This document shows positions 33,185-39,623 of a stretch of DNA of 39,623 nucleotides, one piece after another (position 1 is the stretch's first letter; every line of letters begins with the position of its first letter). Under the pieces are notes generated by a model, which saw only the letters and a list, made by a program, of their open reading frames with translations, was not told where the DNA came from and made no database searches. Position numbers and translations under genes: made by a program. The stretch spans positions 1-39,623 of the forward strand of contig CAKPUX010000015.1 of NCBI GenBank assembly GCA_934193095.1, given 5' to 3'. Source of the stretch: an uncultured Dialister sp. GTDB taxonomy: Bacteria > Bacillota > Negativicutes > Veillonellales > Dialisteraceae.

Positions 33185-34399
33185 CTAGTCACCATTTCTC
33201 CCGCTTCCCACGCAAAGGGCGGAAAGGCTCCAGAAGCAGAAGGAGATCGAGCGGCCGAAAAGGACATGGTCGCTCATGCCGATGACAGCGATGGCCATGA
33301 CCATGAGCAGTCCGCCAAGCCCCAGCGTTCGAGTGAAAAGGCTCGCCTGCCCTCGATAGAGTTTCCAGCAGAGGAAGCCCTGGGCGAAGAAGGTCAGGAG
33401 GAAGGCCGTTCCACCTATGATGCCGACTTCAGCCGGCATATTGAGGTACATGTTGTGTGCATGGAAGATGAGGACGTGCTCATCCTGAATGAAGAAGTTG
33501 TAGTCGGGATAGGCCAGATAATAGCTCCCCCACCCCACGCCGAGAAGCGGGTGCTCTTCGATCATGGCGATGGTGCTCTCCCATAGGGCAAAGCGCAGGC
33601 CGACAGAAGTATCCTCGCCGGAAAAAAGGGACAGGAAACGCTCGACCATCTGCCCGTGGTAGAAGAGAAGAACGAGAGGGATGAGGAAGAAAAGAAAGCC
33701 GAACCGCTTGTCATAGAAGAGGGTGAGCCCTAAGACGATGGCCGCCAGGCTCAGCCATGCGCCGCGTGAATAGGTCAGCGCAAGGCAGAGAAGCAGGACG
33801 AAGAGAATGATGGCAAAAGCCCATTTCCTTTTTTTCTGCCGCTCCCGTAGAAAGAAAGCAGTCAGGATGCTGATGATCATGACGGCATAGGCTCCGAGGA
33901 GATTCGGATTTTCCAGTGTCGAATACATGCGGCGCCGAAGGAGAGGAAATCTCTCGGGATCGACCCAGCTCTGCGCCGTCATATCGGCTGCCATGCCTGC
34001 CACATTCGCGTACTGGATGAAGCCGTAGGCGGCCACGCAGATGGCTCCTGCCAGGAAGGCATAGAGCGCCTTCTCCTTTTCCCACACGGAGGAAAGGAGC
34101 GAAAGGATCAAAAGGTAGATCGCGGCATACATCAATGGCTGGAAGGCCCAGTTCATGAGCGAAAAAGCAGGGTCGGGAGAGCTGAATCCGGAGAAAAAGG
34201 CACACGCCAAAAAGACCGCCGGCAGTCCCCAGAGGCAAGGGCGCACGCATTTCACTTCGCCCGTGGTGCAATGATTCACTGCCCAGAGAAGAAGGCATGG
34301 GAGAAGTGTCACGTAAAACACATAGGGATGAAGCGGCAGCAGAAAGAGTGTCGCATATAAAAGATGCTGGATGTTTTTTTTCGAAGCGAGGAATCGCAT
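33185..34399 (-). CDS. O-antigen ligase/polymerase-family membrane protein
   Basis: This 404-residue protein has about eleven hydrophobic segments and the Wzy_C/WaaL layout. The large periplasmic loop contains the RFALWESTIAMIEEHPLLGVGWG and HAHNMYLNMPAEVGIIG segments that mark O-antigen ligases and related sugar polymerases. The start has CAGGAG 8 bases upstream. Members join O-antigen or other glycans to lipid A core or to proteins at the outer face of the inner membrane. No other envelope glycan genes are close, so its exact acceptor is open. Confidence 0.9.
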   Translation of the reverse strand: MRFLASKKNIQHLLYATLFLLPLHPYVFYVTLLPCLLLWAVNHCTTGEVKCVRPCLWGLPAVFLACAFFSGFSSPDPAFSLMNWAFQPLMYAAIYLLILSLLSSVWEKEKALYAFLAGAICVAAYGFIQYANVAGMAADMTAQSWVDPERFPLLRRRMYSTLENPNLLGAYAVMIISILTAFFLRERQKKRKWAFAIILFVLLLCLALTYSRGAWLSLAAIVLGLTLFYDKRFGFLFFLIPLVLLFYHGQMVERFLSLFSGEDTSVGLRFALWESTIAMIEEHPLLGVGWGSYYLAYPDYNFFIQDEHVLIFHAHNMYLNMPAEVGIIGGTAFLLTFFAQGFLCWKLYRGQASLFTRTLGLGGLLMVMAIAVIGMSDHVLFGRSISFCFWSLSALCVGSGRNGD

Positions 34400-34792
34400 G
34401 GATGGGCTCCTGACGTGGGAAATGATATTTTTTCTATGATCTTATCTCAGTATATCATTATATAGAATGGGAAACTGTTCAGCAATAGAGAATGAGAAAG
34501 GGTTCAGGGTTCAAGGTTAGCCCCTTGGGCGTGCTGCCCCTTGATTCCGTTTGAAAGCTTCGCTTGAATGAGAAATTAGAAATGAGAAATTAGAAATGGT
34601 GGTGCGGCGCATAAAAGCATAGAAGCGCCGCGGAGGTCTGAAACTAGCGGTTTTCTCGTATCGGAAACCTAATCCCTAGCCACTCATCCCTAGCTACTAG
34701 TCACTAGTCACCAGTCACTCGAGGCTCCTAATCCCTAGCCACTCATCCCCAGCTACCAGTCACAAGTCACTAGTCACCAGTCACCGCCCCAA
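34400..34792. repeat. Intergenic repeat mosaic
   Basis: No gene is visible. It has GGGTTAGCCCCTTGGGCGTG with CTGCCCCTTGATTCCG (34510-34550), AGAAATK units, a GCGGCGC/GCGCCGC hairpin (34597-34633), and a long reverse heptamer array of CTAATCC, CAGTCAC and TAGTCAC units (34670-34785). Confidence 0.85.
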
Positions 34793-34819
34793 CAAAAAAC
34801 TCCCCTTCCGGGGAGTTTT
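34793..34819 (-). terminator. Terminator of the MetQ-type gene
   Basis: AAAACTCCCC and GGGGAGTTTT pair around TTCC and are followed on the minus strand by a T-run, 12 bases after the stop codon. Confidence 0.9.
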
Positions 34820-34831
34820 GCTTGTGCGCGA

Positions 34832-35662
34832 TCAGAATACGGTCTTGACAGAGCCGCCGTATTTCTTTTCGATGAAGTCCTTGACGTCTTTGCTTGTGAG
34901 CGCTTTCATGAGCTTCTGGAGTTCCGGACGGTTTTCATCCCCTTCACGGACAGCTACGATATTCGCATACGGGGAGTCGGAGCCTTCGCTATAGATAGCG
35001 CTCTTCGGGTCAAGTTTGGCTTCGAGAGCGAAGTTCATATTGATGATCGCGATATCCGCATCCTCCAGAGCGCGCGGAAGCTGCGGCGCTTCCAGTTCGG
35101 AGAATTTCAGGTTCTTCGGGTTCTCTGCGATATCCTGCGGGGTCGCAGTGATCGGAGCGCCTTCCTTCAGTTTGATGAGACCGGCAGACTGGAGGACGAG
35201 GAGGGCGCGGCCGCCATTGGTCGGGTCATTCGGGATAGCGACATGCGCGCCGTCAGTAAGGTCATTCAGGGACTTCAGCTTCTTGGAATACACGCACATC
35301 GGTTCGAGATGGACAGCCCCCATGGATTTCAGCTTCAGGCCTTTGGATTTGCAGAATTCATCGAGGTACGGTTTATGCTGGAAGAAGTTCGCATCGAGGC
35401 TCTTATCCGCAAGCGCCAGATTTGGCTGGACATAGTCGGTGAATTCGACCATTTCGACTTTGACGCCTTCTTTGGCGAGCTTGTCTTTCACCGCGCCGAC
35501 GATCTCAGCGTGCGGTACCGGAGATACGCCGACTTTGATGGTGGTTTCTTTGCCAGCTGCGGAAGAAGCAGAGGACGCGGCTTTCTGATCACCGCAGCCT
35601 GCGATGATGCCAGCAGCCGCGAGGACTGCAGCCGATACGAAGATGGCTTTCTTGAAGTTCAT
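34832..35662 (-). CDS. MetQ/NlpA-family substrate-binding lipoprotein
   Basis: This 276-residue protein begins with a lipoprotein signal (MNFKKAIFVSAAVLAAAG, lipobox IIAGC). The MetQ fold follows: IKVGVSPVPHAEIVGAVKD, LADKSLDANFFQHKPYLDEF and VAIPNDPTNGGRALLVLQ are close to the family signatures for D- or L-methionine binding. The start at 35662 has GGAGGGA 7 bases upstream. The longer frame adds residues without a ribosome site. The usual ATPase (MetN) and permease (MetI) genes are not next to it, so it is an orphan binding protein here and may use a transporter encoded elsewhere. The methionine link is interesting beside the MsrA relative but not proven. Confidence 0.92.
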   Translation of the reverse strand: MNFKKAIFVSAAVLAAAGIIAGCGDQKAASSASSAAGKETTIKVGVSPVPHAEIVGAVKDKLAKEGVKVEMVEFTDYVQPNLALADKSLDANFFQHKPYLDEFCKSKGLKLKSMGAVHLEPMCVYSKKLKSLNDLTDGAHVAIPNDPTNGGRALLVLQSAGLIKLKEGAPITATPQDIAENPKNLKFSELEAPQLPRALEDADIAIINMNFALEAKLDPKSAIYSEGSDSPYANIVAVREGDENRPELQKLMKALTSKDVKDFIEKKYGGSVKTVF

Positions 35663-36549
35663 AGGGATCCCTCCAGATGGAAAAAGAGAGGCGCGGCTAT
35701 GCACCGCACGCATATTAAATATAGTTTTATTTATAGCACTTGTGAAAGGGCCGCGTCAAGAGGAAATCAAGGTTAAAGGTTCAGGGTTCAGGGTTCAGGG
35801 TTCAGGGTTAGCCCCGGGGACGGGGCGCCCTTTGATTATGGCTGAAAGCTCTGCTCGCCAGTGAGGAGTGAGGAGTGCTGGTGCGGCGTATAAAAATATA
35901 AAAGCGCCGCGGAGGTTTGAAACCAGCGGTCTCTCGTATCGCAAACCTAATCCCTAGCTACTAATCCCTAGTCCCCAGTCACTAGTCACTAGCTACTCAT
36001 CCCTGCTTTCAAACTTAGCCCCTTGGGCGTGCTGCCCTTTGATTCCATTTGAAATCTTCGCTTGAATGAGAAATTAGAAATGAGAAATGCGAAATGGTGG
36101 TGCGGCGCATAAAAATATGGAAGCGCCGCGGAGTTTTGATAGCACTTCGCGCATCGTCATTTCGAGCGTAGCCGAGAAATCTTTATTGCAGAACGTTCAT
36201 CGCCTGATGTGAGGCAGCACCAGGACATTGTTTTCCCTCGGCGCATACACACTGATTCCCGCAATGCAGTAAAGATCCCTCGGCTGCGCTCGGGATGACG
36301 ATGCCGAAGAACCCCAGTCACCAGTCACCAGTCACTAGCCACTCATCCCTGCTTTCAAACTTCAGGATTAGCCCGTGGGGCGGCTCGTCCACTAATTATG
36401 GATGAAAGCTTTGCACGAATTAGAAATCAGAAATGGTGGTGGCGGCTCCGCCGCAAATATATATTTTGCAGCGAAGCTGCCACCACAACCTTGAACCCAT
36501 CAACCTGAACCCCGAACCCAATCTCTGCTTTCAAACTTCAGTCTCAAAT
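35663..36549. repeat. Long intergenic repeat mosaic with an inverted-end element
   Basis: No gene is visible in nearly 900 bases. It holds GGGTTCA heptamers (35773-35808), two rounds of the TTAGCCC..GCCCTTTGATT segment (35805, 36015), and two GCGGCGY/GCGCCGC hairpins (35880-35914, 36098-36131). A 146-base element lies at 36155-36300. Reverse heptamers are at 35945-36005 and 36312-36350, and a GGCGGC/GCAGCGAAGCTGCC segment near 36440-36490. Confidence 0.85.
36155..36300. mobile_element. 146-bp MITE-like element, copy 1
   Basis: The ends are imperfect inverted repeats of about 40 bases. One end starts CGTCATTTCGAGCGTAGCCG, and the other reads inward from CGTCATCCCGAGCGCAGCCG on the opposite strand. 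There is no ORF inside. A nearly identical copy of the same length lies at 38396-38541. Half copies are at 8908-8960 and 15166-15200. No transposase is in the window. Confidence 0.7.
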
Positions 36550-36588
36550 AAAAAAATCACGCCATGCGCCTTTCGCGCATCGCGTGAT
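36550..36588 (-). terminator. Terminator of the beta-helix protein gene
   Basis: ATCACGCGATGCGC and GCGCATGGCGTGAT pair on the minus strand and are followed by seven T, 15 bases after the stop codon. Confidence 0.85.
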
Positions 36589-36603
36589 CTTCTTTTTGCA
36601 AGT

Positions 36604-38133
36604 TTATTCCTTCATGACAGTCCCATCAGCGAGTGTGATGGTGTGTCCGTTGTACTGGATCGTGCCCAGATTGAAGAGGCTGGTGACCTCAGAGTCTGCC
36701 GTCAGGTTCCATGTAGAGCCTTCTGCGATGAAGACATCGGCATTGGTCTTGTACGGAGCACCCTCCTGGGCATTCGGAGCGATGGTGATCGCGCCGGTCC
36801 ATGTGGACTGGTCTTTGATATTGAGATTGATATCCGAGATGGTATCGAGGAGAATGTCGCCATTCAGGATCTGATGCGACAGGATGACTTCTGCGTGACC
36901 GCCGTTCGCGCCCGCATCGCCCCAGCCGTAGCCGCCGTCGTTGCCTGTGATGGTGAAGACAGGCGATGCTTCATCCTGCGTGAGCGTGCTGTCATTCAGC
37001 GTGATGCGGCAGTGGGTGCCGGTCACATAGAACATACCGCCCTTGTGAGAGATGAGGCTTGCATGATTCGCCTCGAACTGCTGCGTCCCCGTGACACCGA
37101 TCGCGTCGGCGTCCGAGTACATGACGATGTTATAAGGAAGCGCGCCCGTCTCATTGCCTTCGAGCGTCGCTCCATCGAGCGTGATGGAGCTGATATTCTT
37201 GATGACGGCTGCCTTGGTCTTTTCCGCCTTGACAGAACCGCCTGTGACGGTCACATCACCTTCGGTATAGATCCCGTGTGCATTGGCACCGGAAGCGGTG
37301 AAGGCAGAGTTTTCGGTGAGAAGGATGCCGCCGTTTTTAGAAATACGGATTGCTGCCGACTGATTTCCTGTCGTGGAAACCGTCGAGTCCTGCACCTTCA
37401 TCATCGCACGCTGGGAGACTTCGACGCCTGCTGCCTGCGCGCCCGTGGTGGAAACCTCTGCATTCGTCAAATTGATGTACGTGCCCTTGCTGTAGCCATA
37501 GGCGCCCGTCGCGCCGTTTCCTGTGCTGGAAATCTTCGCATCCGTGAAAGCACCGTGTCCGCCATGGGTCACAAGCAGCGCTGCATTCATCCCGTAAAGG
37601 TCGCTGCTTTCTGCACTCGAGGTATCACCGGACTTCGTGATGGTATCGCCCTTCGCGGTGATGTATGCCATGGAGACGCGGAGCGCATTCTCATCCGCTT
37701 TGTCCGAGCTGTAGGTCATACCGTCATACGCACCATCGGATCCGATCTCGGTGGCTGCGCTCCCCTGATCTGCGGTATACTTCGCCGCCGGAGCCGGGGC
37801 AGGCTCCGGTTCCGGTTCCGGTTCCGGCTCTGGCTCGGGCTCCGGTTCCGGTTCCGGTTCGGGCAGCGGAGCGGGCTCCGGTTCCGCAGGCTTCGGCGCT
37901 TCTGGTGAAAGATTCTTGAACGTGCCGGACTCGACCGCGCTCTGGACATCAGGCAGCGTCAAAGACAGCCCCTTCAGCAGGGCATCGGTGTAGTTCACAC
38001 TTTCAGCAGGTGCTTCCTGAGCTGCCACCGGAGCCGCCGGAGCAGGCTCTGCAGCTTCTGCCATAGAAAGCGGCAGCACTGCCCCTGTCAGAGCCAGCGC
38101 ACAGAGAAGGGAGGTCAGTTTATTGGATTTCAT
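36604..38133 (-). CDS. Secreted beta-helix (autotransporter-passenger-like) surface protein
   Basis: This 509-residue protein has a classic signal peptide (MKSNKLTSLLCALALTGAVL, then SMAEA). A Pro-rich linker with about eleven PE/EP repeats follows (about residues 95-125). From about 130 to the end it has repeated short strands such as AEVSTTGAQAAGVEVSQRA, DSTVSTTGNQSAAIRISKNG and VTVTGGSVKAEKTKAAVI, which suggest a right-handed beta-helix like AIDA-type passengers. No beta-barrel translocator or sorting signal follows, so it is not a complete autotransporter. The start at 38133 has AGAGGA 5 bases upstream. The PE repeat could span the periplasm or bind peptidoglycan. Its function is not known. 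Confidence 0.8.
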   Translation of the reverse strand: MKSNKLTSLLCALALTGAVLPLSMAEAAEPAPAAPVAAQEAPAESVNYTDALLKGLSLTLPDVQSAVESGTFKNLSPEAPKPAEPEPAPLPEPEPEPEPEPEPEPEPEPEPAPAPAAKYTADQGSAATEIGSDGAYDGMTYSSDKADENALRVSMAYITAKGDTITKSGDTSSAESSDLYGMNAALLVTHGGHGAFTDAKISSTGNGATGAYGYSKGTYINLTNAEVSTTGAQAAGVEVSQRAMMKVQDSTVSTTGNQSAAIRISKNGGILLTENSAFTASGANAHGIYTEGDVTVTGGSVKAEKTKAAVIKNISSITLDGATLEGNETGALPYNIVMYSDADAIGVTGTQQFEANHASLISHKGGMFYVTGTHCRITLNDSTLTQDEASPVFTITGNDGGYGWGDAGANGGHAEVILSHQILNGDILLDTISDINLNIKDQSTWTGAITIAPNAQEGAPYKTNADVFIAEGSTWNLTADSEVTSLFNLGTIQYNGHTITLADGTVMKE

Positions 38134-38880
38134 AGGATTCCTCTTTTCTTTACTTGAAGCCATATTGACCTGAAACTATATATAAAGGTATAAAAATGCA
38201 TTTCCTGTCATACTGACTTCCATTTTACAACATTCTTTGAGAATTGTCATTAAAGAAAGGTTTAAGGGTTAGCCCCTCGGGCGTGCCGTCCCATGATTAC
38301 GTTTGAAAGCTCTGCTCAAATGAGGAATTAGGAATGGTGGTGCGGCGCACAAAAATAAGAAGCGCCGCGGAGTTTTGATAGCGCTTCGCGCGCATCGTCA
38401 TTTCGAGCGTAGTCGAGAAATCTTTATTGCAGAACGTTCATCGCCTGATGTGAGGCAGCACCAGGACATCGTTTTCCCTCGGCGCATACACGCTGATTCC
38501 CGCAGTGCAGTAAAGATCCCTCGGCTGCGCTCGGGATGACGATGCCGGCAAATCCCAGTCACTAGTCACTCCTAATCCCCAATCCCTAATCCCTAGCCAC
38601 TAATCCCTGCTTCAAACTTAGCAGAGAGAGAAAAGCCCCAAGCCAACCTCCGCCCCTTCGGGGCACCTCCTTCCAAAGGAAGGAGGGAAAAAACAGAGCT
38701 CGGACATCGCCCTATTTATACTCAGCGGCGCTTCTGTCTTTTTATGCGCCGCACCACCACTTCTCACTTCTAACTTCTCACTCAAGGAAAAACTTTCACC
38801 CGCAATCAAAGGGCGGACCGCCCCACGGACTCTCCCCCACATCCCTCTCATTTGTGATACAATGAAAAAAGCAAAAATCA
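38134..38880. repeat. Intergenic repeat mosaic before upp
   Basis: About 38134-38255 is AT-rich upstream DNA of the beta-helix gene. The rest repeats the familiar order: GTTAGCCCCTCGGGCGTGCC, a TTTGAAAGC segment, a GCGGCGC/GCGCCGC hairpin (38337-38371), the 146-base element (38396-38541), reverse heptamers (38555-38610), a GCCCCTTCGGGGC hairpin, and a reversed GCGGCGC hairpin (38723-38758). No gene is visible. Confidence 0.85.
38396..38541. mobile_element. 146-bp MITE-like element, copy 2
   Basis: It has the same length and nearly the same sequence as the element at 36155-36300, including the inner TTCATCGCCTGATGTGAGG and the inverted ends. Both copies are preceded by the same GCGCCGCGGAGTTTTGATAGC sequence (in parts), so they moved together with, or inserted at a fixed place in, the repeat mosaic. 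Confidence 0.7.
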
Positions 38881-38913
38881 CTATTCACTCTGTATTTCCC
38901 TGAGGAGGCCATT

Positions 38914-39537
38914 ATGCATATCCATGTCATTGATCATCCGCTGATCCAGCACAAGCTGACCATTATGAGAAAGAAAGAAACCAGCTCCGGTGAGTTCCGC
39001 CGTCTGCTGCAGGAGATCACGCTCCTGATGGGCTATGAGCTCACCCGCGATCTGCCGCTCGAAGATGTCGCTATCGAGACACCGCTCGAAAAAGCGACAG
39101 GAAAACAGGTCGCCGGCAAGAAGCTCGGCATCGTCCCGATCCTGCGCGCCGGCTTCGGCATGGTGGAAGGCCTCACCGAACTCATGCCGTCTGCCCGCAT
39201 CGGCGTCATCGGCCTCTACCGCGATCCTGTCACCGCCAAGCCGATCGAATACTATTGCAAGCTCCCGGATGTGGAAAATCGCGACTTCATCCTCGTCGAT
39301 CCGATGCTCGCTACCGGAGGCAGCGCCGTCGCAGCCATCGACATGATGAAAGAAAAAGGCGTCAAGAATATCAAATTCATGTGTCTCGTCGCTGCCCCGG
39401 AAGGTGTCGAGGTCGTGAACCAGGCGCATCCGGACGTTCCGATCTATACCGCCTCCCTCGACCGTCAGCTGAATGAAAAGAAATACATCCTCCCGGGTCT
39501 CGGCGATGCCGGCGACCGCATCTTCGGGACGAAGTAA
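38914..39537 (+). CDS. upp: Uracil phosphoribosyltransferase
   Basis: This 207-residue protein has the standard Upp length and converts uracil and PRPP to UMP in pyrimidine salvage. It shows VIDHPLIQHKLTIMRKKETS at the N-terminus, GIVPILRAGFGMVEGL in the core, the PRPP loop ILVDPMLATGGSA, and the uracil-binding end YILPGLGDAGDRIFGTK. The start has GAGGAGG 7 bases upstream, and a TGATACAAT extended -10 lies about 50 bases before it. It stands alone on the plus strand. Repeat mosaic (GGGTTAGCCC..., then GGTTC 9-base units) fills 39540 to the window end. Confidence 0.97.
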   Translation: MHIHVIDHPLIQHKLTIMRKKETSSGEFRRLLQEITLLMGYELTRDLPLEDVAIETPLEKATGKQVAGKKLGIVPILRAGFGMVEGLTELMPSARIGVIGLYRDPVTAKPIEYYCKLPDVENRDFILVDPMLATGGSAVAAIDMMKEKGVKNIKFMCLVAAPEGVEVVNQAHPDVPIYTASLDRQLNEKKYILPGLGDAGDRIFGTK

Positions 39538-39623
39538 GAAGGTTTAAGGGTTAGCCCATCGGGCGAGTTTCCCTTTGATTTCATTGGGAAAGAGGTTCAG
39601 AAGGTTCTATAGGTTCTGAGGGT

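Noticed and set aside
1..39623. tRNA, rRNA, tmRNA or RNase P genes
   Set aside because: I saw no TTCRANNC/CCA arms or conserved rRNA, tmRNA or RNase P blocks. The GGTTC motifs are 9-base repeats, not T-arms.

Overview
This window looks like a piece of the chromosome of a Gram-negative-walled Firmicute (class Negativicutes, family Veillonellaceae; a Dialister-like succinate decarboxylator is my best guess). The guess rests on three things. There is a full succinate-to-propionate gene set with a sodium-pump type methylmalonyl-CoA decarboxylase. RND efflux and O-antigen-ligase genes imply an outer membrane. An ECF (ecfA1-ecfA2-ecfT) operon is linked to truA, as in Firmicutes. Species-level identity cannot be fixed from the sequence alone.

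Layout. 0.2-5.3 kb (minus): a tetR regulator, then a membrane fusion lipoprotein and an RND pump overlapping by 4 bases. 5.4-7.9 kb: an AT-rich scrapyard of filamentous-haemagglutinin/CdiA-like fragments, each followed by a small membrane-anchored ORF, resembling orphan toxin/immunity modules. 7.9-11.6 kb (minus): truA and ecfT-ecfA2-ecfA1. 11.9-13.6 kb (plus): a DMT/EamA transporter and a Cof-type HAD phosphatase. 13.7-15.0 kb (minus): two cobalamin riboswitches in series, each with its own intrinsic terminator, followed by about 700 nt with no convincing ORF that folds into a duplicated hairpin module and ends in a third terminator. 15.8-16.4 kb: an MsrA homologue with Ser in place of the catalytic Cys. 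16.7-23.6 kb (minus): meaB, mutB and mutA, with a cobalamin riboswitch, terminator and strong promoter ahead of mutA. 23.8-24.3 kb (plus): a divergent single-domain relative of the MutB cobalamin-binding domain that lacks the cobalamin-ligating motif. 24.7-32.9 kb (minus): CoA-transferase, a second mutase split into catalytic and B12-binding proteins, a second meaB, epimerase, and decarboxylase subunits alpha, delta and biotin carrier. 33.2-39.5 kb: O-antigen ligase, a MetQ-type lipoprotein, a secreted beta-helix protein and upp.

How the genes work together. The CoA-transferase activates succinate to succinyl-CoA at the expense of propionyl-CoA or acetyl-CoA. Either mutase rearranges it to (R)-methylmalonyl-CoA, the epimerase gives the (S) form, and the biotin-dependent decarboxylase makes propionyl-CoA, normally driving Na+ export. 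Both mutases need adenosylcobalamin and each has a MeaB chaperone. Three cobalamin riboswitches therefore make B12 the central regulatory input of this region.

The most interesting candidate system is a B12-controlled non-coding RNA at 13.73-14.44 kb. Its two modules each expose a pyrimidine-rich linker that can pair, 14 of 15 positions, with the Shine-Dalgarno region of the second mutase gene (mcmA1). The intergenic DNA is also unusual. It is filled with an ordered mosaic of short repeats: 7-, 8- and 9-bp tandem units, about a dozen copies of a GCGGCGC/GCGCCGC hairpin, and a 146-bp element with inverted ends.
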